Assembly (NCBI GenBank): GCA_005772955.1
Contig: SXID01000250.1
Location: 19,462 to 83,461 of the forward strand
DNA from: Planctomycetia bacterium
Lineage (GTDB): Bacteria; Planctomycetota; Planctomycetia; Gemmatales; Gemmataceae
DNA: 64,000 nucleotides
Direction of reading: 5' to 3'
In this document: positions 24,554 to 34,196 of the stretch, piece after piece
Position numbering within the stretch: position 1 is the first letter of the stretch
How the letters are laid out: every line of letters starts with the position of its first letter
Position numbers and translations under genes: made by a program
The notes under the pieces: model-generated
Database searches by the model: none
Seen by the model: only the letters and a program-made list of their open reading frames with translations
Told to the model about the DNA's origin: nothing

Positions 24554-26890
24554 CTACTTCGTGCCTTGAATCGTGAGGAACACCGAACCGACCACCGTCT
24601 TGCCGTCGGAAGACTTCAGGTTGTAGCCCACCTGCATCTGCATCACTGGTTTGAGCGATTCGAATGTGATTTCAAGCGTGCGTCCGTCGGCCAGCAGCTT
24701 CGCGCTGCGAACGGGCACCTCGTCCTGACCTTCCGCATTCGCGTCTGACACCTTCCAGCGCTTCGAGCCGTAGTCCCCACTCCACCGGTAGTTCCACCAC
24801 GCGCACCGGTAGTTCTCGACCGGCGCGACCGCTTTCGGGTCGAGCGCGCTGCTGAAGGTGAGGCGGATCGTGTTGCCTTTCACTTCCATCGCGGTTGGTA
24901 CTTCGAGTGGCTTGCCCGTGTAGCGCACGCGCTGGAGACAGCCGTCGGCCTGCGCTGCGGTCTGCCAGCCGTTCAGACCGCAGACGTAGAGGTGGGCGTC
25001 CGCGCCGAATCGCCCGCGACATACTCCCGAGAGAAACTGCACGTTTAGCGCCGCGACTCCGCCCTGCACGCCGCCGTTGGGCAACGCCTGGCGGAGGAGC
25101 ACGAAGGGTCGGCAGCGACCGTAGGAGAAGTGCAGTGGCAGCCCCGCGAGTGGGCCGAACGTCTTGTCCGGCAACCACACCTGACCGCCGGCGGAGTTGT
25201 CCACTTCACGTGGCAGCCAACACAGCGGCGGGTCGAACGTGGTTGGCGGTGTGGTGCGGTGGTGACCGCGCATGTCGCCGTAGAAGCCACCTTTCTTGTA
25301 CTCGTCGATACGCGTTGCCGGCATCCAGTTGCCTTCCTGGTCGGCCCCCGTGAGGATGCCCGTAGGCGACATGCCCATACCAATCGGGTGCCGAAACCCG
25401 GTCGAGAACACTTCGGACTTCTTCCCGTCCTTGCTGACTTTCAAGAGACACCCACCGGTTGGCGTGTCGGTGTCGCCGGTCTTGAAGAAGTAGAAGTTGC
25501 CCTCGGGGTCGGTTTCAAGACTGGTGTCGTAGGAGTGTTCGCCGCCGCCGCAGTGCCAGTCGTTGTTCACGCACTCGTAGAAGTCTGCCTCGCCATCGTT
25601 GTTGAGGTCGTGCAGACGCGTGAGTTGCCCGCGTTCGAGGACGATCACCTTGCCGTCAACCACTTTCAATCCGAGTGCGTGGTAGAGGCCGGTGGCGTAG
25701 CGTTGCCAGGAGCACGTGGTGGCTTTCTCGTCCACGGTAACGAGCCACACGTCGCCGTGACAGGTGCAGACCGCAATGCGCCGGTCTGGAAGGAAGTCGA
25801 GACCAGTGCAGAAGAACAGCGCGCCGAAGCGGTTCTTGTAAGGGATCGTGAGCGTGTCGAGCGCGAACGGCCCGCTCTCGGCCCCGCGTTCGAGTTTGGT
25901 GACGATTGGTGCCCCCCACCGCTTCGGGCCGGCTTTCGTGAGCGCACCCAGGTCAGCCGGGTCCGGGAGTTTCGCGAGCGCCGCGATCAGCTTCTCTGTG
26001 TCCTTCGCTGCCACCTCAGCGACGCCAACCATCAGATGCGCCGGCTTTTCGCTCGGTCCGACGACGATGTTCACCGCGGTACCCACGTTCAGCCCGGCTT
26101 CGCCCGCGTGGCGGACCCACGCGAGCCGCACCCGCGCACCAGTGCCCGAGGTGACAACCGAGAGTCCCTTCACATCGAATGTGGTCGAGTTCCCGCCGAC
26201 GAGATCACAGAGGAAGCGGCTCGCCTCCGCGGTGCCGGGCGTGAGCGTGAGTGTTGACGTGATCAACCGGTAGCCGCCGATCGTGATGACATCGGGGCTT
26301 TCCAGAACCGCGCGCGTTCCCACGGTGTACTCGAGGATGACGCGGTCGCCGTGAACGTGCAGTCCCTTGTATTGTGCCCACTCGCGCGGGATTGGAGACG
26401 TGATTCGCTTGATGCGAGCATCCCACTGTCCGCGAGGGTCGGCCCAGCCCGCAGCAACAGGCGCCGCGGTAGATAGCGTTCCTCTTGGTGTGGGCGTGTT
26501 CAGCAGCCCGAACCGGCGGTCGCTGTGGTTCAGGAATCCGCCGGTCCAGGTCGCGCTGAGTCGCATCGTGTTGCGGTCGAAGACGGCCGCTGCGTCACTC
26601 TTCTCGCCGAGCTTGACGACGAGCGCCTTGTAGACCGTTTCGTTCCCCTTATCGAATGGGTAGCGCATCGTGCAACCGAGAAACGGCCCGGTGTTCATCT
26701 CGCGGAACCGTGCGTCGGTCCAGTCCTTGTCGGTCATTTTCTCCCACGGCTCGGCTTTGCCGGTCGCGGGTCGCGGGGTCCAATCGGCGAGCGCCGGGTC
26801 GATCGCGGGCGGGACCGCTCGCGGTGCGGGGGCGACCGGTAACTCGGTGGCGGGCGTGGCGAGCAGCAGGGCGAGTAGCGAAGGAATCAT
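24554..26890 (-). CDS. Large secreted beta-propeller protein (DUF6797 / PQQ sugar dehydrogenase-like)
   Basis: A 778-residue exported protein with a short signal peptide (MIPSLLALLLATPATEL). The first half has segments like the planctomycete DUF6797 domain (NTGPFLGCTMRYPFDKGNE and GLLNTPTPRGTL). The middle is a six-bladed propeller of the soluble glucose dehydrogenase type, with FFCTGLDFLPDRRIAV, HDLNNDGEADFYECVNND, TGFRHPIGMG and DQEGNWMPATRI. The C-terminal 110 residues form a beta-sandwich-like domain. The family is often found with haem-c proteins in carbohydrate degradation; no such neighbour is adjacent. Function is inferred. Confidence 0.8.
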   Translation of the reverse strand: MIPSLLALLLATPATELPVAPAPRAVPPAIDPALADWTPRPATGKAEPWEKMTDKDWTDARFREMNTGPFLGCTMRYPFDKGNETVYKALVVKLGEKSDAAAVFDRNTMRLSATWTGGFLNHSDRRFGLLNTPTPRGTLSTAAPVAAGWADPRGQWDARIKRITSPIPREWAQYKGLHVHGDRVILEYTVGTRAVLESPDVITIGGYRLITSTLTLTPGTAEASRFLCDLVGGNSTTFDVKGLSVVTSGTGARVRLAWVRHAGEAGLNVGTAVNIVVGPSEKPAHLMVGVAEVAAKDTEKLIAALAKLPDPADLGALTKAGPKRWGAPIVTKLERGAESGPFALDTLTIPYKNRFGALFFCTGLDFLPDRRIAVCTCHGDVWLVTVDEKATTCSWQRYATGLYHALGLKVVDGKVIVLERGQLTRLHDLNNDGEADFYECVNNDWHCGGGEHSYDTSLETDPEGNFYFFKTGDTDTPTGGCLLKVSKDGKKSEVFSTGFRHPIGMGMSPTGILTGADQEGNWMPATRIDEYKKGGFYGDMRGHHRTTPPTTFDPPLCWLPREVDNSAGGQVWLPDKTFGPLAGLPLHFSYGRCRPFVLLRQALPNGGVQGGVAALNVQFLSGVCRGRFGADAHLYVCGLNGWQTAAQADGCLQRVRYTGKPLEVPTAMEVKGNTIRLTFSSALDPKAVAPVENYRCAWWNYRWSGDYGSKRWKVSDANAEGQDEVPVRSAKLLADGRTLEITFESLKPVMQMQVGYNLKSSDGKTVVGSVFLTIQGTK

Positions 26891-27242
26891 CCGTCACCAG
26901 TGGAGCGTGGGGTGATGTGGCGTCGACACGCGGGGGGGGGCAGTTTACGCCATCTTCGACAGGCGGGCGAGCGCGGCCTGTGTGTTGCGAGCAACACGAG
27001 GCAATCGCACCACCGCAGGTGCACCACCTGCGACAAGGACGCACTGATTATCCGCGAACGCAGGAGGGGAATGGAGAGCAATTCGCGGGGCGGTAATACG
27101 TCGTTACATTCGGGCGAGAAAGGAATTTGGTCGCTTCTTGCACCTACCGTAGCCGATAGGTATAGTATCTCCAACCGGTGGGGTTGTGGCGCTCGTGTCG
27201 GGTGTCAGCGCTACCGGAGGCACAGAACAAAGGGTTCCTCTC
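26891..27242. other. Divergent intergenic region
   Basis: About 350 bases between the divergent propeller gene and the small Cys protein gene. It contains a run of nine G near 26932 and the promoter annotated at 27138-27166. No protein or RNA gene is recognised in it. Confidence 0.5.
27138..27166 (+). promoter_or_regulatory. Sigma70-type promoter of the DUF6370-like gene
   Basis: TTGCAC at 27138 and TATAGT at 27161 are separated by exactly 17 bases. The second box matches the -10 consensus at five of six positions. Expected transcription start is near 27173, giving a leader of about 70 bases. Confidence 0.6.
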
Positions 27243-27587
27243 ATGCTGCGCGCCGCATTAGCGATCGCACTCGGATTCGCCGTGATCACGTTGGCTGGGA
27301 CGTCGTTCTCGGCCAATGCCCAAGACAAGAAGGACGAAGTCAAGAAGCTCGAAGGCAAGCTGACTTGCACCAAGTGCGCTCTCAGCGAAACCGACAAGTG
27401 CGGCAACGCCCTGGTCGTGAAGGAAGGCGACAAGAAGGTCACGTACTACCTGAACGACAAGGGCGGCAAGGAAGCCTACCACGGCAAGTGCTGCAAGGCC
27501 GACGTGGACGCGACCGTGTCCGGCAAGATCACCGAGAAGGATAAGAAGAAGTTCATCAACGAGGCGAAGGTCGAACTCAAGAAGTAA
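27243..27587 (+). CDS. Small secreted Cys-containing protein (DUF6370-like)
   Basis: A 114-residue protein with a signal peptide (MLRAALAIALGFAVITLAGT, cleavage after ANA). The Lys-rich mature domain contains TCTKC, a further Cys in DKCGNAL, and HGKCCK, with strands VVKEGDKKVTYYLND and VDATVSGKI. This resembles the DUF6370 family of periplasmic proteins and is compatible with metal or redox binding. The role is unknown. It has its own promoter and a strong terminator, so it is probably monocistronic and well expressed. Confidence 0.78.
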   Translation: MLRAALAIALGFAVITLAGTSFSANAQDKKDEVKKLEGKLTCTKCALSETDKCGNALVVKEGDKKVTYYLNDKGGKEAYHGKCCKADVDATVSGKITEKDKKKFINEAKVELKK

Positions 27588-27614
27588 GGTTGGCGGATGA
27601 TCCCACAACACGCG

Positions 27615-27639
27615 ACGCCACCCGCGAGGGTGGCGTTTT
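27615..27639 (+). terminator. Rho-independent terminator
   Basis: ACGCCACCC (27615-27623) pairs perfectly with GGGTGGCGT (27628-27636) around a GCGA loop, followed by T residues. It lies 28 bases after the stop of the DUF6370-like gene. Confidence 0.85.
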
Positions 27640-27727
27640 GCGTTGGTGAACTGCGAAGGTGCGAGCGGCTTGTTTCGACTTCACGCCCCCCATGGCGTAC
27701 CATAACGGTGCCAACAGGAGGACGTGC

Positions 27728-28663
27728 ATGAAGATCATTCTCGCCAACCCGCGTGGGTTCTGCGCCGGTGTCAACATGGCAATCGAAGCGCTGGAGACGG
27801 CACTCCTGCACTACGGCGTCCCGCTGTACGTGTATCACGAGATCGTTCACAACCGACCGATCGTCGAGAAGTTCCAGAAACTTGGTGTTGTGTTCGTGGA
27901 CAACATCTCCGAGGTACCGACGGGCGGAACGGTAATGTTCAGCGCGCACGGCATTTCGCCGGAGGTCCGCCAGCACTCCCAGCAACGAAACCTGCGAGCT
28001 ATCGACGCGACGTGTCCGCTCGTGACGAAGGTTCACAAGGAGGCGATCAAGTTCGCGAAGGAGGGCTACACGATCGTGCTGATCGGCCACGAGGGGCACG
28101 ACGAGGTAATTGGTACGATGGGCGAAGCCCCCGCGAACATGCTGCTGGTCGAGCATGCGGCCGACGTGGATGCGATGACGCTCCCGGCCGACACGAAACT
28201 CGCGTTCCTTACGCAGACGACTCTGAGCGTGGACGAAGCAAAATCGGTGATCGACGTTCTGAAGCGGAAGTATCCGCAGATTGTCGGTCCGGGGAAGGAC
28301 GACATCTGTTATGCGACGCAGAACCGGCAGGACGCGGTGAAGCAACTCGTTGCCGAGGCGAGTGTAGTTCTGGTTCTCGGCAGTCAGAACAGCTCGAACA
28401 GTCAACGGTTGGCGGAACTCGCGCGTACCAGCGGTAAGACCGCGTACCTGATCGACCGCGTTTCGGAGTTGAAGGACGAGTGGTTTGCGTCCGCAGACGC
28501 TGTACTGGTTACGGCGGGCGCGAGCGCGCCGGAGGAACACGTTCAGGACTGCATCGAGTACCTCCGGACGAAGTTCGGCGCGACGGTGGAGACTCGCACG
28601 GTGCGCGAAGAAGACGTGAGTTTCCCGCTGCCGCGCGAACTTCGCGTCCTCTCCAACGCGTAG
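27728..28663 (+). CDS. ispH: 4-hydroxy-3-methylbut-2-enyl diphosphate reductase
   Basis: Last enzyme of the MEP pathway, an iron-sulfur enzyme making IPP and DMAPP. The 311 residues keep the three cluster cysteines (C12 in GFCAG, C96 in DATCPLV, C194 in DDICYAT). They also keep the active-site residues H41 in EIVHN, H74 in SAHG, H124 and E126 in HEGHDEVIG, and the SQNSSNS phosphate-binding loop. ATG 27728 follows an AGGAGG-like site (CAACAGGAGGACGTGC). The Gfo/Idh gene begins 8 bases after its stop, so the next three genes may form an operon with it. Confidence 0.96.
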   Translation: MKIILANPRGFCAGVNMAIEALETALLHYGVPLYVYHEIVHNRPIVEKFQKLGVVFVDNISEVPTGGTVMFSAHGISPEVRQHSQQRNLRAIDATCPLVTKVHKEAIKFAKEGYTIVLIGHEGHDEVIGTMGEAPANMLLVEHAADVDAMTLPADTKLAFLTQTTLSVDEAKSVIDVLKRKYPQIVGPGKDDICYATQNRQDAVKQLVAEASVVLVLGSQNSSNSQRLAELARTSGKTAYLIDRVSELKDEWFASADAVLVTAGASAPEEHVQDCIEYLRTKFGATVETRTVREEDVSFPLPRELRVLSNA

Positions 28664-28670
28664 GCGCACA

Positions 28671-29792
28671 ATGTTAACCTCCCCCACCGACCCCGCGCTT
28701 GGACTGAACTACCGGCCGACACTCCCGCGGCGCGGAGATTGGCGCATCGGCTGCCTCGGTGCCGGCTTCATCATGCGCGACTGCCACCTTGTCGCTTACC
28801 GTCACGCCGGGTTCAACCCAGTTGCGATTGCATCACGGAACTTGGCGATCGCTCGCGAAACCGCACAGCGGCACCACATTCCTACCGTTCACGATACTGT
28901 CGACGCGCTGCTCGCAGATACCAGGATCGAGATACTCGATGTCGCGGTGCCGCCGGACTCGCAGCCAGAATTGATCCGCCGCGCCGTGGCAATGGGAAAG
29001 GGACGGCTTCGCGGTATCCTCGCGCAGAAACCGCTTGCTATGTCGTTCACCGTGGCCCGCGAACTCGTTAAGGTTTGCGCGGACGCTGGCATCGTACTCG
29101 CGGTGAACCAGAACATGCGGTTCGATCAGAGCGTGCGTGCCGCGAAAGACATTCTCAATCGCGGGTGGTTAGGCGAAGTTGTGCTGGCGACCATTGACAT
29201 GCGGGCCGTGCCACACTGGATGCCGTGGGCCGAATCGCTGCCGTCGCTGTCCACGTTCGTGATGAGCATTCACCACCTCGACACCTTCCGCTACTGGCTC
29301 GGCACACCGCACCGAGTGCTAGCTTCAACGCGACCCGATCCGCGAACACGGTTCCCGCACCGCGACGGTATCAACCTGTACATCCTCGAATATGAGAGCG
29401 GTGCGCGGGCGTCGTCGTGGGATGACGTGTGGAGCGGTCCATGTAAGGAGGGCATCGAGGGCGACATCGGCATCAGATGGAGGATCGAAGGCACGGCGGG
29501 TTTGATGCAAGGCACCATCGGCTGGCCGAAGTACCCGGCACGAACGCCGAGCACGCTGGAGTACAGTACGCGCGAATCGAATGGGTGGCAGCGGCCAAAG
29601 TGGGATGAAGCGTGGTTCCCGGATGCGTTCGTAGGGACGATGGCGCAGTTGCTTGTCGCGGTGGAGCAGGACACGGAACCGGAGATCGGCGGGCGTGATA
29701 ACCTCGAAACCATCGCGCTGTGCGAAGCCGTCTTCAGTGCAGCTACGGAACACCGGGTCGTGCGCATCAGTGATGTCCTGAGGACCGCATGA
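28671..29792 (+). CDS. Gfo/Idh/MocA-family oxidoreductase
   Basis: A 373-residue NAD(P)-dependent oxidoreductase. The Rossmann loop is [11 protein letters not shown], the usual EKP reads AQKPLAMS, and the substrate domain contains [23 protein letters not shown] and [12 protein letters not shown]. Family members oxidise or reduce sugars and cyclitols; the His of HHLD is in the expected catalytic region. The substrate is unknown. There is no signal peptide, unlike many planctomycete paralogues. Its stop overlaps the next start as ATGA. Confidence 0.88.
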   Translation: MLTSPTDPALGLNYRPTLPRRGDWRIGCLGAGFIMRDCHLVAYRHAGFNPVAIASRNLAIARETAQRHHIPTVHDTVDALLADTRIEILDVAVPPDSQPELIRRAVAMGKGRLRGILAQKPLAMSFTVARELVKVCADAGIVLAVNQNMRFDQSVRAAKDILNRGWLGEVVLATIDMRAVPHWMPWAESLPSLSTFVMSIHHLDTFRYWLGTPHRVLASTRPDPRTRFPHRDGINLYILEYESGARASSWDDVWSGPCKEGIEGDIGIRWRIEGTAGLMQGTIGWPKYPARTPSTLEYSTRESNGWQRPKWDEAWFPDAFVGTMAQLLVAVEQDTEPEIGGRDNLETIALCEAVFSAATEHRVVRISDVLRTA

Positions 29793-30613
29793 CGCCTGAT
29801 TTACGCATTCAGCAAGCGGTTGCGGTCACCAACGTACGTGGCGTTCGCGTCGTCGCGCAGACCGACGACTTCGACGCACCGGAGGCGGAGCGGATCGCGG
29901 TGTTGTTCGGCACGCGGCCAGATGGTGTCGCGTGCTCGCTGGCTGACTTTGCGTGCCCATTTGGGAATCGGCACGTCGCGGTGGTGCGTGTCGAGGACCG
30001 ACCCGCGGGCGCGCTTGGGTTTCGGTTTCTCGTGCTGTCTCGCGAACTGTACAAGCATCTCGGTGACCCGTTTGCGATAAATGATCGCTACTCACCCGAC
30101 TGGAACGCCACCGGGCGGCTCGCGGATCTCGCCTGGCCGATGGCGGTGCTGCCGGAACGCACACTCGAACAACTCGATGTGATTCTGAAGACCGGCGACA
30201 CGCAACTCTTGCTCGGTTCCGTGCAGGCGCTCGTGGACGGCAATCGCGTGCTGCTAAAACGCGACACCCCGGCTCAGTTCGTACGCGATCTGTGGCAACT
30301 GCTTCCGGACCGCACCCGATGCGAGCTGTGGCCGGCGACGTTCGCATTTTCGGACGAACTCGGATTCCACGCTGCCGTTGGCCCGACACTCCCGACCTCG
30401 CGTCACGGCGTGCAGGAACTGGTCGAAGAGGCGATCCGAGATTACCCGCAGAGCAGTTACGAGTTGAGTCTGCAAGTCGCGATCGAGTCCGGCGACCGCG
30501 TCGGCTTGCGCAAGCTCCTCGCGCGGCGGTCCGCGGACGACACGATTCGGTTGGGGTTGTACATTCTCGCCTTCGCGCTGATCGCGGCTGCGGTGTTGAA
30601 GTTCGTGTTCTGA
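29789..30613 (+). CDS. Hypothetical protein with C-terminal membrane anchor
   Basis: I do not recognise the family. The 274 residues form a mixed alpha/beta soluble part containing [16 protein letters not shown] and [19 protein letters not shown], an acidic-basic helical region, and a single hydrophobic helix at the very C-terminus ([20 protein letters not shown]). Topology suggests a tail-anchored protein with its bulk in the cytoplasm. It is translationally coupled (ATGA) to the Gfo/Idh gene. A small hairpin (30621-30639) follows. Confidence 0.7.
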   Translation: MTPDLRIQQAVAVTNVRGVRVVAQTDDFDAPEAERIAVLFGTRPDGVACSLADFACPFGNRHVAVVRVEDRPAGALGFRFLVLSRELYKHLGDPFAINDRYSPDWNATGRLADLAWPMAVLPERTLEQLDVILKTGDTQLLLGSVQALVDGNRVLLKRDTPAQFVRDLWQLLPDRTRCELWPATFAFSDELGFHAAVGPTLPTSRHGVQELVEEAIRDYPQSSYELSLQVAIESGDRVGLRKLLARRSADDTIRLGLYILAFALIAAAVLKFVF

Positions 30614-30620
30614 CCATAGT

Positions 30621-30639
30621 CATCACGCTCCGCGTGATG
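30621..30639. repeat. Small palindrome CATCACGC/GCGTGATG
   Basis: A perfect 8-bp stem with a 3-base loop (TCC) located 8 bases after the stop of the tail-anchored protein gene. The loop and inner stem resemble the nested palindromes at 16882-16976. There is no T run. Confidence 0.7.
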
Positions 30640-30737
30640 TCCCCGTGTCGCAGTGGTTGTTTCGGGTGGAACGCAAACTCGATGCGATTGGTCAGCGGAC
30701 AGCACGCGGAGTGTGAGGACTACGATCTGGAGTTGCC

Positions 30738-31328
30738 ATGCCCCTCGACGAAAAGGTACTCGTAATCCCCACCGAACGGTTCCGGGCCGCCGGGTACTTC
30801 CACGGGATGCGCACCGCGGACGACACGTTCCGCGCCGCGATTCTCGATTCAACTGCGTTTGAGTTCCGCCCACGTTACGAGGTGGAAACCGACCCGTCAT
30901 TCAAGCAACTCATTCCGTATATCGTGCTGAGGTGTGGCGATCTACTGTTTCACTACCGGCGCGGGTCGGCGGGTACCGAGAAACGCCTCGAAGCGTTGCG
31001 ATCGATCGGCATCGGCGGGCACATCAGCGAGGCTGATGCCGCGGGCGGCGATGATCCCTACCAGACCGGCATGTTGCGTGAGTTGACGGAAGAAGTGGAA
31101 CTCGGCTGTGCGTTCCGCGAGCGGTGTGTCGGGTTCATCAACGACGACCGCACTCCGGTGGGAAGCGTTCACCTCGGTGTGGTCCACGTCTTCGAGTTGG
31201 AATCGCCCCTGGCGCGTTCGCGCGAAGACGCGCTCGCGGACGCAGGCTTCGCACCAATATCTGAATTGCGCCGCCTTGCAGAGCAGTTCGAGACGTGGTC
31301 GCAATTCGCTCTGGAATCGCTCTCTTAG
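30738..31328 (+). CDS. Nudix-fold protein (phosphoesterase-like)
   Basis: A 196-residue protein with a Nudix-like core: a glycine-rich turn GIGGHISEAD, then GMLRELTEEVEL, which matches the REUXEE half of the Nudix box. The usual GxxxxxE half is altered and about ten residues are inserted. The N-terminal half (VLVIPTERFRAAGYFHG) and FINDDRTPVGSVHLGVVHV match a group often labelled phosphoesterases. Mg-binding glutamates are kept, so hydrolysis is plausible. The substrate is unknown. Confidence 0.75.
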   Translation: MPLDEKVLVIPTERFRAAGYFHGMRTADDTFRAAILDSTAFEFRPRYEVETDPSFKQLIPYIVLRCGDLLFHYRRGSAGTEKRLEALRSIGIGGHISEADAAGGDDPYQTGMLRELTEEVELGCAFRERCVGFINDDRTPVGSVHLGVVHVFELESPLARSREDALADAGFAPISELRRLAEQFETWSQFALESLS

Positions 31329-31346
31329 GACACGGCCGTGGCTGTC

Positions 31347-32015
31347 CTATCTCGCGACCACTAACTTCTGCTTGCTCGGTAGCACCAACTCCCATCCCCG
31401 CTGGGTGCGTTCGATCGTGAGCGGCTTGTACTCTGACGCAACCGGGGCAGCATGCACCACCACATCACCCGGCCAGAACTGCCCCGCGACCGTGTCCTGC
31501 GGAAGAGCCGCGGCGTTGAGCAACTCGGGGAGGCCGTCGGTGTGTGCGGAAGCCGGGAGCAGCACTCCCTTCGCGTCAACGGCTCGCTTGCCGCCGGGCT
31601 GCGGCACCGCCATGACCGGCTTGCGAAACGTCAGCGCCACCGTCACCACGTTCGTCGGTTCCACGGTAACTGCATCCACGCTCGCGACCCACGGGTGCAG
31701 CACGAACGCAGCGGTTAGCTTTTTCTCCAGGTCGGGGTCGAGTGATTGGAATGTCGTTTCGAGGTTCGCTAAATAGCGCACCTCGGCGAGAAAGATTTCA
31801 CGCGAAGTGTTAGGTGGGGCTACGCACTGGATATCCACGAACCGTACTGCGTAGCGGTCGCGCGGCCCGATGTTGCGGCGGGCCTCGTCGCCCACGTGTG
31901 ACAGACCGAACAGCACCAGCCCCGCGAAGCCAAGCGTCAGCACAGCCACGACGATGGGTCGTGCGGCACGCTTTCGCGGTGCGGGCGGCGGGTCAGGATT
32001 CTTGGCACGCTTCAC
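31347..32015 (-). CDS. FtsQ/DivIB-like membrane protein
   Basis: A 222-residue protein with a short basic cytoplasmic N-terminus, one membrane helix (PIVVAVLTLGFAGLVLFGL) and an extracytoplasmic domain. HPWVASVDAVTVEPTN, FRKPVMAVP and RAVDAKGVLLP follow the POTRA/FtsQ pattern. In other bacteria FtsQ links divisome proteins; planctomycetes lack FtsZ, so the role here is open. The GTG start overlaps the murB-like stop by four bases, the murB-ftsQ order known from division clusters. Identity is moderate confidence. Confidence 0.65.
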   Translation of the reverse strand: MKRAKNPDPPPAPRKRAARPIVVAVLTLGFAGLVLFGLSHVGDEARRNIGPRDRYAVRFVDIQCVAPPNTSREIFLAEVRYLANLETTFQSLDPDLEKKLTAAFVLHPWVASVDAVTVEPTNVVTVALTFRKPVMAVPQPGGKRAVDAKGVLLPASAHTDGLPELLNAAALPQDTVAGQFWPGDVVVHAAPVASEYKPLTIERTQRGWELVLPSKQKLVVAR

Positions 32016-32890
32016 CAGACGTGTAACTCCCGTTCGAGCGAAACGCCGGTCCGCTCCTTCACCTTCGCACGAACGGTTTCGGCGAGTTGCAGGATGTCGC
32101 GTGCCGTCGTGCCGGGGTGCGCGACCGCGTAGTTCGAGTTCCGCTCACTCAGTTCCGCGCCGCCGGCACGCGACTTCGTCATCTGCGCGCGGTCGATGAG
32201 TGACGCAGCGGTGTTGCCCGGCGGGTTGCGGAACAGCCTGACCGCTGCCTGGAAGCTAAGTGGTTCGGCTGCTTTCCGCTGAATCCACGTTTTCAACAGT
32301 CGGTTCATGACTGTGGGCGGCGGCTCGCTCTCCAGTTCAAACTCGACGGATAGAATCACTGGCTCGTCGATGTCACTCTGGTGTTCCGTGAATGTGAGTT
32401 CGTCGCGCCCACGTACCTGAACATTCCCCGTGTCGGTCAGCACGGTCACGTTGCGCACGGTCTGGCAAATCTCGCCGCTGCGGTCGCCAACGTTGCACCG
32501 CACGCTGCCGCCGACCGTACCGCGAATGCCGACCAGCGTCTCTAACCCGCCGAGACCGTTTTTCACGGTGAACGCGATCAGGTCGAATAGTTGCGCGCCA
32601 CCGCCTGCTGTGACGCGCTTGCCCTCACGACGGAGAAACGTGAACGGTTCGGCGGTGAGGCGGATCACGGCGCCTGGAACGGGATCGTCCTTGATGAGGA
32701 GGTTGAACCCGCCGCCGAGCATGCGCACGGAGACTTTGTCGCGTTGGCACGCGTTCACAACTGCGTTGAGCTCATCAACGCTGCGTGGCTGCACAACGAA
32801 CTCAGCCGGGCCGCCGATCTTCAGGTGCGTGAACGGCGCGAGCGGCTGGTTCCGCTTGGTGATGTCGGGGAACTGTTCAGCGAGGGACAT
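32012..32890 (-). CDS. murB: MurB-like UDP-GlcNAc-enolpyruvate reductase homologue with altered active site
   Basis: A 292-residue FAD-domain protein matching MurB, the second enzyme of peptidoglycan precursor synthesis. FTHLKIGGPAEF, GGGFNLLIKD, IRGTVGGSVRCNVGD and the C-terminal LERELHVW are in family order, with the last Glu kept. The proton-donor position, normally Ser or Cys before the FRNPPG motif (GSVFRNP in Bacillus), reads AVRLFRNPPG, giving Arg. The Tyr-Arg region reads FTEHQSD, so the usual Arg also seems absent. It may be inactive or repurposed. It is translationally coupled to the FtsQ-like gene. Confidence 0.8.
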   Translation of the reverse strand: MSLAEQFPDITKRNQPLAPFTHLKIGGPAEFVVQPRSVDELNAVVNACQRDKVSVRMLGGGFNLLIKDDPVPGAVIRLTAEPFTFLRREGKRVTAGGGAQLFDLIAFTVKNGLGGLETLVGIRGTVGGSVRCNVGDRSGEICQTVRNVTVLTDTGNVQVRGRDELTFTEHQSDIDEPVILSVEFELESEPPPTVMNRLLKTWIQRKAAEPLSFQAAVRLFRNPPGNTAASLIDRAQMTKSRAGGAELSERNSNYAVAHPGTTARDILQLAETVRAKVKERTGVSLERELHVW

Positions 32891-32963
32891 TCGCGGCCTC
32901 CTTCGCGGTATTGTAGGACAGGCTTCCAGCCTGTCATTGCTTGGTCAGGATGGAAGCCAGATC

Positions 32964-34196
32964 CTACTTCCCGATGCACCACAGGTGCTTCGCTCCGCGA
33001 ATGAAGATATCACCGTTGGAGAACGCGGGGGAGGCGAACACCGGCTCGCCAAGCGGGTTCTTCGCGAGAATCTCGAACTCCTCGCCCGCCTTGAGAACGT
33101 AGGTAACGCCTTCGTCGGACGTGAGGTAGATACGCCCGTCGGCCGCGACCGCCGATGCGTGATGCTTCTTCGCACTCAGTCGCTCCTTCCAGAACATCTT
33201 CCCGGTCTTCACGTCCCAACAACTCGCGACGCCCGCGTCATCGACAAGGAACAGTTTGCCACCGTGCGCGACGGGGGAAGGGACGTAGCCGCCGTCGCCT
33301 TTCTTCGACCAGAGGATGTGCGACTTGGTCACGTTCCCGGCTCCGCCCGGCTTGATCGCCATGACCCAGTGAACCGGGAATCCTGCGGTCAGCAGCAGCA
33401 CGCCGTCGTGCATCACCATGCTCGAAACGAACTGCTCCGTCGGGCCGTCGATGATCCAGTTCTGCTTGCCGGTATCCGGGTCGTAGCTCGCGACACACTT
33501 GCTTCCGGTCATCACCAGTTGCTTCTTGCCGTCGACCTCCACCACAACCGGCGGGCAGTATGACCGCAACTTGTTTGGACGGTCCGTGCGCCATTTCTCT
33601 TCACCGGTCTTCTTGTCGAACGCGACGATGTACGCGGACTGACCCTTCGGCGCGTCCTGATCGCCGTTCACGATGACCAGATCCTTGTATAGCATTGGCG
33701 GGCTACAGAACCCGTGGACCGAGTGGAACTCGCCGGGGTTCTTCGACCAGAGGAGTTTGCCATCGAAGTCGTAGCAGTAGACTCGCATCTGCGGCTTGTC
33801 GAGGAACGTGATGTAGACGTGCTCACCATCGGTCGCGGGAGTGGAACTGGCGTACGTGTTTTCGCCGTGCTTCTTCTCCAGGTCTGAAACGACTGAGGTT
33901 TTTTCCCACAGGAGTTTGCCGGTGACGCGGTCCACGCAGTACAGCACGCGGGTCTTCTCGGCCTCCACGCACCCGGCGACGAACACTTTGCCCTTGCTCA
34001 CCACAGGCGAGGAGTGCCCGGTCCCGGGTAGTTCTAGTTTCCACTTCACGTTGTCCGTTGCGGACCACTTGAGCGAAAACCCCTTGTCAGTGACGGTGCC
34101 GTCGGCGCGTGGGCCACGCCAGCCGGGCCAGTCCTCCGCGGTCGCAAGGCCAGTGACGCAAATGAGTGCGAGTGCGGCGAAAGCTTTCGAATACAT
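32964..34196 (-). CDS. Secreted PQQ-like beta-propeller protein (BamB-like)
   Basis: A 410-residue exported protein with signal peptide MYSKAFAALALICVTGLATA. The mature chain starts EDWPGWRGPRADGT, a hallmark of planctomycete PQQ-repeat proteins. Repeats such as VLYCVDRVTGKLLWEK, YIVAFDKKTGEEKWRT and ASCWDVKTGKMFWKE form an eight-bladed propeller. The cofactor-binding residues of true dehydrogenases are not obvious, so it probably acts in protein interaction rather than catalysis. It lies upstream of the murB-like gene with a 73-base gap. Confidence 0.85.
   Translation of the reverse strand: MYSKAFAALALICVTGLATAEDWPGWRGPRADGTVTDKGFSLKWSATDNVKWKLELPGTGHSSPVVSKGKVFVAGCVEAEKTRVLYCVDRVTGKLLWEKTSVVSDLEKKHGENTYASSTPATDGEHVYITFLDKPQMRVYCYDFDGKLLWSKNPGEFHSVHGFCSPPMLYKDLVIVNGDQDAPKGQSAYIVAFDKKTGEEKWRTDRPNKLRSYCPPVVVEVDGKKQLVMTGSKCVASYDPDTGKQNWIIDGPTEQFVSSMVMHDGVLLLTAGFPVHWVMAIKPGGAGNVTKSHILWSKKGDGGYVPSPVAHGGKLFLVDDAGVASCWDVKTGKMFWKERLSAKKHHASAVAADGRIYLTSDEGVTYVLKAGEEFEILAKNPLGEPVFASPAFSNGDIFIRGAKHLWCIGK

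Noticed and set aside
25130..26257. 375-codon plus-strand frame opposite the propeller protein
   Set aside because: No motif, starts inside the opposite gene; shadow of high GC third positions.
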